Shown: one piece after another, positions 1 to 7,842 of the stretch
Position numbering within the stretch: the first letter of the stretch is position 1
How the letters are laid out: every line of letters begins with the position of its first letter
NCBI RefSeq assembly: GCF_016786355.1
Contig: NZ_JADWYX010000080.1
Coordinates: 1 to 42,996, forward strand
Length of the DNA stretch: 42,996 bases
Direction: 5' to 3'
Origin: Frankia sp. AgB1.9
Lineage (GTDB): Bacteria; Actinomycetota; Actinomycetes; Frankiales; Frankiaceae
Position numbers and translations under genes: made by a program
The notes under the pieces: generated by a model
What the model was told of the DNA's origin: nothing
Databases searched by the model: none
The model's input: only the letters and a program-made list of their open reading frames with translations

Positions 1-36
1 GCGTTCCCGCGCAGCCGGCCGGCCAGGCCTGACGGC

Positions 37-70
37 TCTTCCGGTGACGGCGCTCGCCGTCACCGGAAGA
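37..70. terminator. Strong hairpin, likely terminator
   Basis: A perfect 14-bp stem (TCTTCCGGTGACGG at 37-50 pairing with 57-70) closes a 6-nt loop. It lies about 110 bases past the stop of the minus-strand secreted-protein gene and is probably its terminator. There is no U-tract, as is usual in high-GC actinomycetes. The G-rich stretch 71-181 shows nothing else. Confidence 0.6.
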
Positions 71-181
71 ACCGGGGGCCCGGGAGGACTGGGGGCTCGG
101 GGCGGCGGGGGGGCGGTGAGATACGCACGCCGCCGGGGCGGGTGGGGGCGACCGGGCCGGCTTGACGGCGGTGGGATCGGG

Positions 182-1357
182 TCAGGTCCAGGGAATCCAG
201 GCGGTCCGCACGTGGCCGTTGCCGCTGTCGTCGCTCGGCTGGAAGTAGGACAGCATCAGCTTGCTGGCGGTGCTCGACTCGGGGTGGCCGATGTAGGCCC
301 GGCACAGGCCTCCCGGACCGGTGGAGCTGGTACACGGAACGGCCGCCGTGAATCTCGGCGTGAACGGCCCGGCGGGGCTACTCGCGGAGAACACCGTGAT
401 GTTTCCACCGATGTCGTCCTGCTCGATCACGACGAACGGGGACCCGGAGAACGCCGGATACTGGTGGACGTCGAAGCTGGCCGGCGTGATCGGGGTGAAG
501 CCGCCGGACGTCGCGGCCAGTGTGCTGAACGTGTAGTTACGCGGGTCCAGCCAGCGGTGGCCGCCGGTCTGGTTGCTCGAGTTGTACGCCGCCAGCGGGG
601 TGCTGCCGAGCGTGACCTTCGCGACCTGGACGGTCCCGGCCGAACAGTCGCCGAAGGCGGAGCTGGTGCAGGTGCCGGCGTAGAGGTAAAGAGAACCGTT
701 GTAGACCACCGGCGAGCCCAGGATGCGGTTGCCCGCCAGCGGGCTGCCGGTGAAGATGCCACTGCCACCGACCGGGCTGTCGTTGCTGAAGGTGTTCGTC
801 GTGTAGTCGTAGTCGACGACCCGGAACGCGAGAGGCGTCGAACCGTTCGCGTTCAGGCAGACCAGCACGTACGGAATGATGAGAATCGGGTTCGGCGAGG
901 ACGTCGGGACCGACGCGACCCCGCTGGCCCAGGTGGCGAGGCTGCCGCCGGCGCAGGAGAAGCCGGACGGGTTAGGGATGAACTTCACCAGGTTGTTGCC
1001 CGAGGCATCGGTGAAGTCGCCGAACGCGGACTGGTTCGGTGCGGTGAACGCCTGCGCGGTGCCCGCGGTCGTGCCGGTGATGTACTGGCCGGTCGGGCTG
1101 ACCGCGGTGTCGCAGAACAGCCACAGCACGCCGATGGCGTTCGCCTGCGGGACACCGGTGAACCCGCAGTCCCGGGAGATCTGGTAGCCCTTGTTCACCT
1201 CCAGCGACGACACCACCTGGCCGATGTCATTGACGGTCCGGGTGGCTGCCGACGCTGGCGCGACGGTGCCGACCGTATACGCGAGAATGACCGCTAAAAC
1301 CGTGCTGACCATGGTGAGGGTGAGGCCGGAATGTCGGCGCTGGCGCATTGCACGCAT
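182..1357 (-). CDS. Secreted protein of unknown function, probable beta-propeller
   Basis: The 391-residue product starts with a classic Sec signal peptide: basic MRAMRQRRH, a hydrophobic stretch to about residue 28, then an Ala-x-Ala site in VAPASAAT. The ATG has a good Shine-Dalgarno sequence (GAGGAG, 7 nt upstream). The mature part is rich in Gly/Ser/Thr, with repeated short motifs such as SPVVYNGSLYLYAGT, FSGSPFVVIEQDD and SKLMLSYFQPSDD. These resemble the blades of five-bladed glycosidase-like (DUF4185-type) propellers. Four to six Cys residues could form disulfides outside the cell. No catalytic motif is recognised. The fold is inferred from the repeat pattern only. Confidence 0.8.
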   Translation of the reverse strand: MRAMRQRRHSGLTLTMVSTVLAVILAYTVGTVAPASAATRTVNDIGQVVSSLEVNKGYQISRDCGFTGVPQANAIGVLWLFCDTAVSPTGQYITGTTAGTAQAFTAPNQSAFGDFTDASGNNLVKFIPNPSGFSCAGGSLATWASGVASVPTSSPNPILIIPYVLVCLNANGSTPLAFRVVDYDYTTNTFSNDSPVGGSGIFTGSPLAGNRILGSPVVYNGSLYLYAGTCTSSAFGDCSAGTVQVAKVTLGSTPLAAYNSSNQTGGHRWLDPRNYTFSTLAATSGGFTPITPASFDVHQYPAFSGSPFVVIEQDDIGGNITVFSASSPAGPFTPRFTAAVPCTSSTGPGGLCRAYIGHPESSTASKLMLSYFQPSDDSGNGHVRTAWIPWT

Positions 1358-1680
1358 GGTGCGTCTCCTCGACAGTCAATCACGACACGAGGCCACCGCG
1401 CAGGGCTTTAGGCGTGGCCGCGATGGCTGACGACGCCCCAGCCGGATGGGCGGCACCTTTGCTCGGGGCCACTCTAGATCGATCACAAGGCCTCGCGCCT
1501 CGACTAAGACGGTGGGACTTATTGCCCGTCCCGCTGACCTGGTAGTTCGGCGCGAACGCATCTTCTGACGGCCAGGAGGTATGGAGTAGCGCTCTCTCGT
1601 TGCCTGCGCACGGGAATTCTCAGGCCCGAGATCCGTCCCAGCCGGGTGCCGCGCGCGCACCGGCCTTGCGTCGAGGCTTG
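1358..1680. other. Intergenic region between divergent genes
   Basis: About 320 bases separate the secreted-protein gene from the ArsR gene, and no coding sequence is convincing. It should hold the promoter of the minus-strand gene. An AT-richer patch around 1480-1520 (CTAGATCGATCAC) is the only notable base-composition change. Confidence 0.4.
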
Positions 1681-1696
1681 GTAAGTATTAGCTTAC
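1681..1696. promoter_or_regulatory. Candidate ArsR-family operator
   Basis: GTAAGTATTAGCTTAC contains the inverted repeat GTAAG-N6-CTTAC, ending 5 bases before the likely GTG start (1702) of the ArsR-type gene. A second CTTACC half-site follows at about 1709-1714. Position and symmetry suggest autoregulation; this is an inference. Confidence 0.4.
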
Positions 1697-1701
1697 GGTT
1701 C

Positions 1702-2016
1702 GTGGCGACTTACCAAGCGGCGTTCGCGGCGCTCGCGGACCCGACCCGGCGCGCGGTGTTCGAGCGGCTCGCGGACCGCCCGAGCTCGGTCGGGGAGCTG
1801 GCCCAGGAGCTCCCGGTGAGCCGCCCCGCGGTCTCTCAGCACCTCAGGGTGCTCAAGGACGCCGGCCTGGTCGTCGACCAGGCGGCCGGGACCCGGCGCA
1901 TCTACCGCGCCAACCCCGACGGGGTGGCGATGCTGCGGGACTACCTCGACCGGTTCTGGCGTCGATCGCTCGACCCGTTCAAGTCCGTAGCCGAGGAGTC
2001 CTTCCATGACCGCTGA
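1702..2016 (+). CDS. ArsR-family winged-helix transcriptional regulator
   Basis: A 104-residue repressor-type protein. The open frame extends upstream to 1600, but the family's usual N-terminus (ATYQAAFAALADPTRRAVFE) begins right at the GTG at 1702, so I prefer that start. The core shows ADPTRRAVFERLADRPSSVGELAQ, then the recognition helix VSRPAVSQHLRVLKDAGLV, then a wing ending in GTRRIYRANP. It lacks the metal-binding CxC motif of SmtB/ArsR metal sensors. It belongs to the non-metal group that is regularly paired with AHSA1/SRPBCC genes. The next gene starts inside its last codons (11-nt overlap), so the two are co-translated. Confidence 0.88.
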   Translation: MATYQAAFAALADPTRRAVFERLADRPSSVGELAQELPVSRPAVSQHLRVLKDAGLVVDQAAGTRRIYRANPDGVAMLRDYLDRFWRRSLDPFKSVAEESFHDR

Positions 2017-2548
2017 CATCCCGACCACGCACATCCCGACCGCTGACACCACCGCCACGTCGGTCACCCACAGCGTCGACGTCGCCGCGCCGGTCGGGCA
2101 CGTGTTCGACGTGTTCACCACGCGGATGAACAGCTGGTGGGACCCCACCCACCACCTGCTGGCCGACACGACCGAGATGGTCGTCGAGCCGTTCGTCGGC
2201 GGCACGATCACCGACGTGGCGGCCGACGGGGCCCGCTGCTCCTGGGGCCGGGTGCTCGCGTTCCAGCCGCCGGCCGGCGCGGGTACAGGCGTCTTCGCGT
2301 TCAGCTGGGACATCAGCCTGCGCTGGGAGATCGAGACCGACCCGGCCCGCTGCAGCGAGGTGCACGTCAGCTTCGTCCCGACGTCGCCGACGACCACCCG
2401 GGTCGTCCTGGAACACCGGCACCTCGACCGTCACGGCGAGGGCTGGGAGTCGATGCGCGCCGCGGTGGGCGGGCCGAACGGCTGGACCCTCGGGCTGTCG
2501 CGTTTCGCCGAGGTCGGCGCGGCGACTCACGAGGGGTCCCGCGGCTAG
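2006..2548 (+). CDS. SRPBCC / AHSA1-domain protein
   Basis: A 180-residue protein starting at ATG 2006 within the end of the ArsR gene. It carries the START/Bet v1-like signature of the AHSA1 group: SVDVAAPVGHVFDVFT, then MNSWWDPTHHLL, VVEPFVGGTI, a WGRVLAFQPP strand, TTRVVLEHRHLDRHG and a C-terminal helix containing GWTLGLSRFAEVG. Such proteins form a hydrophobic ligand cavity. ArsR-AHSA1 pairs are common in actinobacteria, but the ligand is usually unknown. Its TAG stop shares the CTAG palindrome with the stop of the convergent Nudix gene. Confidence 0.88.
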   Translation: MTADIPTTHIPTADTTATSVTHSVDVAAPVGHVFDVFTTRMNSWWDPTHHLLADTTEMVVEPFVGGTITDVAADGARCSWGRVLAFQPPAGAGTGVFAFSWDISLRWEIETDPARCSEVHVSFVPTSPTTTRVVLEHRHLDRHGEGWESMRAAVGGPNGWTLGLSRFAEVGAATHEGSRG

Positions 2549-3267
2549 CCGGAGCGCTCGTACCGCCAGCCGTCGTCCACCATCCAGAGCCGGTGGCGGG
2601 CGTCCTCGCGGGCGTCCGCCGCCGGGTCGCCGTACTGCGCGTCGCCATGCCAGATGGCGACCAGCCCGCCCGGCGCCCGGTCGATCTGGGTCTCGAACAG
2701 CTCGGGTGGCGCGGCCCGCGCGGCGGTGAGGGCGTCGGCGACCCCGGGCCGCGCGGCGAGCGTCCACAGCGTGACCCAGGTCGGCGGGAGGAGGTCGACC
2801 TCGCCCCGGTCCCGGGCCGCCAACGCGTCGGCCGGGCGGATCCAACGGTGCTCGGTGATCTCGCCGCCGTCCACGACGACGTCCTGGTCGGGCGCGCGGC
2901 CGAGCAGGATCCAGGTCAGGAAGCGGCGCGCCGCCGCGGCCGGCGGGCACCAGCAGGCCACCGGGGTCAGCTCGGCGCCGTCGATCGTCAGGCCCGCCTC
3001 CTCCGCGGTCTCCCGGACGGCGGCCCGGCGGGCAGCGGCCAGCTCCGCCGACGTGTCGAGACCGGGATCGCCCGGGTCGCCTAGGTCCCCGGGGTCCACC
3101 CGGCCGCCGGGAAAGACCCAGGCGCCGGGCGCGAAGGAGGCCGTGGCACTGCGCCGCAGCAGCAGCACCTCCAGCCCGGACGGCCGGTCGCGCAGCAGGG
3201 CCGCGCTGGCGGCGGGCACCACCGTCGCGGGCGAGCTCACTCGACTGATCGTGGGACGCTCGGTCAC
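2545..3267 (-). CDS. Nudix hydrolase
   Basis: A 240-residue protein with GTG start at 3267 and an upstream GGAAGG. The Nudix box is seen as FPGGRVDPG (residues 52-60) and, after a Gly/Asp/Pro-rich insertion (DLGDPGDPGLDTS), AAVRETAEEAGL at 82-93, with the metal-binding RExxEExG intact. Proteins of this type hydrolyse nucleoside diphosphates linked to another moiety, often CoA derivatives or damaged nucleotides; the substrate cannot be read here. It lies 40 bases downstream of the CoA-transferase gene on the same strand, so a CoA-related substrate is possible but unproven. Confidence 0.88.
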   Translation of the reverse strand: MTERPTISRVSSPATVVPAASAALLRDRPSGLEVLLLRRSATASFAPGAWVFPGGRVDPGDLGDPGDPGLDTSAELAAARRAAVRETAEEAGLTIDGAELTPVACWCPPAAAARRFLTWILLGRAPDQDVVVDGGEITEHRWIRPADALAARDRGEVDLLPPTWVTLWTLAARPGVADALTAARAAPPELFETQIDRAPGGLVAIWHGDAQYGDPAADAREDARHRLWMVDDGWRYERSG

Positions 3268-3307
3268 GACAGGTTGCCTTCCGGACGCGGATGGTGGGCG
3301 GCGCGGG

Positions 3308-5653
3308 TCACGCGACGCCGACGGGGACGGTACCGATGACCGTCGCCCTGGTCAGCTCGGCGAGGCGGTCCTCGTCGAGGCCGAGCTCCTCTCCGAGGAT
3401 CTCGGTGTTGTGCTCGCCGAGGGTCGGCGGCCGGCGGCGGTGATCCCAGCCGCCGGAGACCGCCCGGACCGGGAGGTTCGGCAGCGGGACCGTCCCGGCC
3501 CAGGGCAGCTCGACCGGCCGGTAGAGGCCGCGCGCCGCCAGGTGCGGGTGGTCGTGGACGAAGCGGCCGTCGCGGACCTCGCCCGCCGGGATTCCCGCGG
3601 CGAGCAGCCGGTCGACGAGCTCGGCGCGGTCCTGCCCGGCCGTCCACCCGGCCAGTCCGGCTTCCAGCTCGTCGGCCCGGTCGCGGCGGCCGTCGGCCGT
3701 CGCGAGCCGGGCGTCGGCGGCCCAGTCCGCGCGCCCCGCCAGGTCCGCGAGCGCCCGCCACTGCGCGTCGTCGGCGACCGTCAGCGCGACCCACCGTTCG
3801 GGCTCGGCCGTCGGGAACACGCCCTGCGGGGCCGCGACGGTGTCCCGGTTGCCGCGCCGGTCGAGCAGGACGCCGGTCGCGGTCCAGGTGATGACCTGCT
3901 CGCCGGCCATCACCAGGGCGGCCTCCGCCAGCGGCGACTCGACGAGCGTTCCCCGGCCGGTCCGCCGGGCCGTCAGCAGCGCCGAGGACAGCGCGAACAG
4001 CGAGTTCGCCGCGGCCATCGGGTCGGCCGGCCCGCTGGGGTTGTGCGGGTCAGCGTCCGGATAGCCGGTGCGCCAGCACAGCCCGGAGAACTGCTCGACC
4101 GTCTGCGCGTAGCCGACCATGTCGCGGCGTGGCCCGCTCAGCCCGAACGCCGGCATCCGGTGCAGGACCAGCCGCGGGTTGATCCGATGGACGGCGTCCC
4201 AGTCCAGTCCCGCCGACTCCAGCACCCGGGGGGCGTAGTTCTCGATGAGCGCGTCGGCGCCGGCGATCAGCCGCTCCAGCAGGGCCCGGCCGTCGGGGGT
4301 CGAGAAGTCGAGGGTGACGGAACGCTTGTCGCTGTTGGCGCCGAGGTAGAAGGCACCGCACTCCCACCAGTGGTCGTGGGTGGCCGGCAGGCCGCCGAGG
4401 AAACGGGAGCCGTCGACGCGCCGGGTGCTCTCGACCTTGACGACGTCGGCGCCGAGCGCGCCGAGCGCGGTACCGACGTAGCCACCGACCCACCAGGTGC
4501 CCAGGTCGAGGACCCGCAGGCCGGCGAACGGAAGCGTGTCGTCGGACGGCTCGGGCTCGCGGGGCCGGGACTGTCCGGCGTCAGGCGGCGGGGCGACGGC
4601 GGGCGGCGACTCGACGCCGCGCCGGGGACGGGCTCCGTCGAACAGGAACGGAGGAGCCGGTTCGAGGAAGCCCGGACGGCTCGGGTTGGGCTGGTAGAAG
4701 CCGCGGGCGACCGTGTGCGGGTCGTCGAGGATCGTCCGGCCGTCGTGGACCGGCGCGCACGGGATGCGGAACGCGGACGCCCGCTCGACGATCTCGGCGA
4801 CGGTGTGCCGCCGGGTCCAGGCGCGGACCGCCGCGGTGAACTCGTCGTACCGCTCGTAGCGGCCCTGGTGGGAGGTCATCTGCGGGTCGGCGAGCCAGTC
4901 GGGCCGTTCGACCAGGACGAGGAAGTCCTCGTGGTTCTGGGCCGAGGCGAGGTTGAAGCCGACGTAGCCGTCGGCGGCCGGCTCGACCGACGGGTTGAGC
5001 CGGTTGCGGGCCCGCGGCGGCTCGGGGGCTTCGCCCGTGACGGAGGCGCCGACGTCGAGGAACAGGTTCGTCGCGTAGGCGGTGACGTCGAGCAGCGGCG
5101 CGTCGACGAGCCGGTGCGCCCGGCCGCCCTGCAGGGCGGCGACCGCCCCGGCCGCGGCCATCGCGCCGGTGACCCAGAGTCCTTCCGAGCTGCCGGTCAT
5201 CAGCGGCGGCCGGTTCGGCAGGCCGCGCAGCGACAGCGAGCCCGACTCGGCCTGGATCGTCAGCTCGCTGCTCGGCCGGCCCGCGCCGGCCCACGGCCCG
5301 GACAGCCCCCAGGGGGTGATGACCACGACGGCCGCGGCACCGAACCCGGCGAGAAAGGCCGCGTCGGGGGCGTCCGGCAGCTCCAGCAGCACGATGTCGG
5401 CGCCGAGCGCGACGACGTCGGCGAGGCCGCCGGGCTCGGCGACCTTGCCGCCGTGCAGGTAGGCCCCCAGCGCGGAGCCCAGCGCCGGGGACGCCTCCCG
5501 GTCGCCGACCCGGACGACCCGGGCACCGGCGTCGCACAGCATCCGGCCCGCGTAGCCGCCGGCCAGGGAACGAGACCATTCCGCCACGCGGATGCCGGCC
5601 AGCGGGAGGGCCGGCGGCGCTAACGGATCGGTGTCGTCGGGCCGCGCAGTCAT
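3308..5653 (-). CDS. Two-domain class III CoA-transferase (CaiB/BaiF family)
   Basis: At 781 residues this is about twice the family's usual length of about 400. Two complete CoA-transferase domains are joined head to tail. Domain 1 (about 15-345) has GIRVAEWSRSLAGGYAGRML and LVDAPLLDV. Domain 2 (about 375-770) starts FAGLRVLDLGTWWVGGYVG and has ALGADVVKVES, SDKRSVTLDF and IPAGEVRD. A Pro-rich linker (PPAVAPPPDAG) separates them. Class III enzymes move CoA between acyl groups through an aspartyl-CoA intermediate. The expected Asp is present in domain 1 (VDAPLLD); the matching position in domain 2 reads VESPLAE, a Glu. Fused forms are known in actinobacterial and bile-acid or steroid-type loci; the substrate is unknown here. 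Confidence 0.9.
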   Translation of the reverse strand: MTARPDDTDPLAPPALPLAGIRVAEWSRSLAGGYAGRMLCDAGARVVRVGDREASPALGSALGAYLHGGKVAEPGGLADVVALGADIVLLELPDAPDAAFLAGFGAAAVVVITPWGLSGPWAGAGRPSSELTIQAESGSLSLRGLPNRPPLMTGSSEGLWVTGAMAAAGAVAALQGGRAHRLVDAPLLDVTAYATNLFLDVGASVTGEAPEPPRARNRLNPSVEPAADGYVGFNLASAQNHEDFLVLVERPDWLADPQMTSHQGRYERYDEFTAAVRAWTRRHTVAEIVERASAFRIPCAPVHDGRTILDDPHTVARGFYQPNPSRPGFLEPAPPFLFDGARPRRGVESPPAVAPPPDAGQSRPREPEPSDDTLPFAGLRVLDLGTWWVGGYVGTALGALGADVVKVESTRRVDGSRFLGGLPATHDHWWECGAFYLGANSDKRSVTLDFSTPDGRALLERLIAGADALIENYAPRVLESAGLDWDAVHRINPRLVLHRMPAFGLSGPRRDMVGYAQTVEQFSGLCWRTGYPDADPHNPSGPADPMAAANSLFALSSALLTARRTGRGTLVESPLAEAALVMAGEQVITWTATGVLLDRRGNRDTVAAPQGVFPTAEPERWVALTVADDAQWRALADLAGRADWAADARLATADGRRDRADELEAGLAGWTAGQDRAELVDRLLAAGIPAGEVRDGRFVHDHPHLAARGLYRPVELPWAGTVPLPNLPVRAVSGGWDHRRRPPTLGEHNTEILGEELGLDEDRLAELTRATVIGTVPVGVA

Positions 5654-5824
5654 GTCAGCTCACCGCCATCGGGTCGCGGGAGCGGCCAGCCGGCTACCCG
5701 GGCGCCCGGTTGCCCATCAGGTGGCGATGCTCCGCTCTCTTCATACGTCAGCCGTTTGGCCCGGCGCCAGGCGAACGCGGCAAGCCGCCGGCCGGCGAGA
5801 CGACGGCGGTAGCTGGCCGAACCC

Positions 5825-5910
5825 GCCGGTCAGGACAGTCGGCCGCACTTGCCGGTCAAGGACAGTCGGCCGCACTTGCCGGTCAGGACAGTCGGCCGCA
5901 CCTGCCGGTC
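5825..5910. repeat. 26-27-bp tandem repeat, about 3.3 copies
   Basis: Units at 5825-5850, 5851-5877 and 5878-5903 are nearly identical (core GGTCAGGACAGTCGGCCGCA); the middle one has one extra A. A partial unit runs into the rhodanese stop codon at 5909-5911. The array lies in the 255-base gap between the CoA-transferase and rhodanese genes. It seems to have grown from the 3' end of the rhodanese gene. Confidence 0.85.
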
Positions 5911-6352
5911 AGGATGTCGTCGGCAGGCCCGCGGCGGCCCAGGCGTGGTAGCCGCCGACGACGTCGGTGGCGCGGTGCAGCCCCAGCTCCTGCAGCGCGG
6001 CGGCCGCGAGGCTGGAGGTGTAGCCCTCGGAGCAGATGACGAGCACCCGCAGGTCGTCGCCGGTCGCGACCGGAAGCCGGGCGTCGCTGGTCGGGTCGAG
6101 CCGCCATTCGAGCACGTTGCGCTCGATGACGAGGGCGTCGGGGATCTCGCCCTCGGCGGCCCGCTGCGCGGCCGGCCGGATGTCGACCAGCAGCGCGCCG
6201 TCGGCGATCTCCCCCGCCGCCTCGACGGGATCGATCCGGCGCAGCCCGGCGCGGGCCCTCGCCAGCATCCCGTCGATCCGGCTGACGGGCGCTTCCCCCG
6301 GCCCGGCGGACCGGCCGTGCACCGGGTTCTCGACGCCGCCCTGGGCGCTCAT
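5909..6352 (-). CDS. Rhodanese-like sulfurtransferase
   Basis: A 147-residue single-domain rhodanese. The ATG at 6352 overlaps the cysteine dioxygenase stop (ATGA), giving tight translational coupling. Motifs in order: ALLVDIRP (about 53-60), the start of the rhodanese fold; GEIPDALVIERNVLEWRLDP; the active-site loop VICSEGYTSS with the persulfide-carrying Cys at about residue 107; and VVGGYHAWAAAGLPT at the C-terminus. Pairing with cysteine dioxygenase suggests handling of sulfane sulfur released during thiol catabolism. An open frame on the same strand extends upstream of this ATG, but it overlaps the dioxygenase and is a shadow. Confidence 0.9.
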   Translation of the reverse strand: MSAQGGVENPVHGRSAGPGEAPVSRIDGMLARARAGLRRIDPVEAAGEIADGALLVDIRPAAQRAAEGEIPDALVIERNVLEWRLDPTSDARLPVATGDDLRVLVICSEGYTSSLAAAALQELGLHRATDVVGGYHAWAAAGLPTTS

Positions 6353-7092
6353 CGGGCGGCCGTCGCCGCGACCCGCCGCTGGGCGGTGGGCGCGAGCAGC
6401 CCGGTGGTCAGCTGGGCGGCCGCTGCGGCCGGGACGGCGACCGAGCCGTCCGCGTTCGCGTAACGCAACGGGACCTCCGGTGGGGAGTAGGCGTGCACGG
6501 TGGTGGCCACGACCGCGGTCCGGTTGATGACCCGGTGGACGTGGTCGGCGCCGAACCCGACGACGCGGCCCTGGGCGTGCCGTCGGGTCGCGCGCGGCTC
6601 CCAGGATCCTCCATGCGGGGCGTGCACGTCCTCCTCGACGGCGCCGTCGGCGACCGCGAGGGCGCCGAGCGCGCCGCCGTGGTCGTGCACCGCGGTGTGC
6701 TGGCCGGGCGACCAGCCGATCAGCCACACCTCGACGACCCCGGTCAGCAGCAGCCGGGTGTACCACCGCTTGGCGGCGTCGTGGCGCACGATCGGCCGCC
6801 ACAGCCGCTCGGTCGCCGCGAGCCGTCCCGCCAGCTCGGTCAGGGTCGCCAGGTCGAGGGACTCGCCCTCGTCGCGCAGCACGTCGGCCGCGAGCGACCC
6901 GCCCGCGAGCAGCTGGGCCAAGCCCACGGGTCCCGTCGCAGAGTCCCCGGTCGCAGAGTCCCCGGTCACAGAGTCCCCGCACGCCGCCGCCGCGTCGCCC
7001 GGCGCGCACGCCGGGAGAGCCAGCCCGGCCGGGCCGGGGACGTCGGGAAGGGCCGTGGTCAGGCCCAGCAGCGCAGGGTGGACGAGCGGCAC
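6349..7092 (-). CDS. Cysteine dioxygenase family protein
   Basis: A cupin of about 247 residues. Non-heme iron ligands are visible as the HxH of GQHTAVHDHGGALG and a distal His in GADHVHRVIN, followed by the VHAYSPPEVPLRYA segment typical of bacterial cysteine dioxygenases. The enzyme oxidises cysteine to cysteine sulfinate. A longer open frame begins at a TTG at 7275, but I prefer the GTG at 7092 because GGAG lies 6 nt upstream and the extra N-terminus looks non-coding. The protein contains a threefold GDSxT repeat encoded by 15-bp tandem units. It is coupled to the rhodanese gene. Confidence 0.85.
   Translation of the reverse strand: MPLVHPALLGLTTALPDVPGPAGLALPACAPGDAAAACGDSVTGDSATGDSATGPVGLAQLLAGGSLAADVLRDEGESLDLATLTELAGRLAATERLWRPIVRHDAAKRWYTRLLLTGVVEVWLIGWSPGQHTAVHDHGGALGALAVADGAVEEDVHAPHGGSWEPRATRRHAQGRVVGFGADHVHRVINRTAVVATTVHAYSPPEVPLRYANADGSVAVPAAAAAQLTTGLLAPTAQRRVAATAAR
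6936..6980. repeat. 15-bp tandem repeat inside the cysteine dioxygenase gene
   Basis: Three units of TCGCAGAGTCCCCGG (6936-6950, 6951-6965, 6966-6980; the last has two changes) are in frame. They encode the GDSVTGDSATGDSATG stretch in the non-catalytic N-terminal part. Confidence 0.8.
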
Positions 7093-7538
7093 GTCTGGCT
7101 CCAGGTGGCACGGGCGCGCGGGGCGCGGGTCAGGTGTTTGCGGTGCCGCCGGGCCCTGGCGGGAACCGGCGGGCCGGCGGTCGATCGGGGTGGAGCGGGC
7201 CCGGCGCCGAAACAACTCTTTCTCGACCTGGAAAGTAGAGAAGAGGCCCGCGCAGGCCAGAGCAAAAATGATCAAGAACGATGCGAGGCGGCCGCACTCA
7301 CGCGCGCAGCTGGGGCCCTACCCACGGATGTGAGCGCCAGGCCGACGCGGCAACGGTCGGCGGCCGCGAGGAGCGACCGGTTACCGGCAACAGGCGCCGC
7401 TGGCCAGTCGACCGTGGTCCGTCACGCGGTCGCTGTGCAGCAGCAAGAGGGCACCTGCCATGGGCCGATACTAGCGCGCCGGCGGGCCGTCCGGTCGCGT
7501 GTCGCTGGCCGCCGGGTCGCGCTTGACGCGGCTCCCAT

Positions 7539-7589
7539 ATTCGCGGGAGTCTGCTGCCACCAATTTTCGTGGGAACTGCTCCCGCGAAT
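7539..7589. promoter_or_regulatory. 11-bp perfect inverted repeat
   Basis: ATTCGCGGGAG (7539-7549) and CTCCCGCGAAT (7579-7589) are separated by 29 bases, in a locally AT-richer patch between the divergent genes. TTGACG occurs at 7523. It could be an operator or a leader hairpin. Confidence 0.35.
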
Positions 7590-7678
7590 CGGCGCTCCGA
7601 CGCTCCTGGCCAGGCCAGCCTGCGCGTCCGCCACCATCCGTCGCGGCCGTCGCCGCTCCTGTGTTCACCGTGCCCACC

Positions 7679-7720
7679 GGCTGCGGCTGCGGCTGCGGCT
7701 GCGGCTGCGGCTGCGGCTGC
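7679..7720. repeat. Hexanucleotide microsatellite (GGCTGC)7
   Basis: Seven perfect GGCTGC units in a row, ending 122 bases before the sulfotransferase ATG, outside any gene I accept. Confidence 0.9.
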
Positions 7721-7842
7721 GGCACCCTGCCCAGCGGCGGCGTCTGTCGCACCACGCCCACCAGCGGCATCCGCCGCACACTGCCCTCTGGCGGCGCCGG
7801 CCCGGCGCCAGGCCGGACACCCAGCCATCCCGGGAGACCTGC

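Larger units (their letters stand above)
7093..7842. other. 750-base intergenic region with SSR and inverted repeat
   Basis: No convincing gene; the open frames here are low-complexity or shadows. It must hold the divergent promoters of the cysteine dioxygenase and sulfotransferase genes. It contains an 11-bp inverted repeat (7539-7549/7579-7589) and a hexanucleotide tract (7679-7720), listed separately. Confidence 0.5.

Noticed and set aside
44..1297. 417-codon plus-strand open frame opposite the secreted-protein gene
   Set aside because: It is low-complexity Arg/Gly/Val sequence typical of antisense frames in high-GC DNA, while the minus strand has a signal peptide and a good ribosome site.
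2654..5623. 989-codon plus-strand open frame opposite the Nudix and CoA-transferase genes
   Set aside because: It has no recognisable domain and covers two genes with clear motifs on the other strand; it is a shadow frame.
5825..5910. Short regular array considered as a CRISPR
   Set aside because: Units are contiguous tandem copies without spacers.
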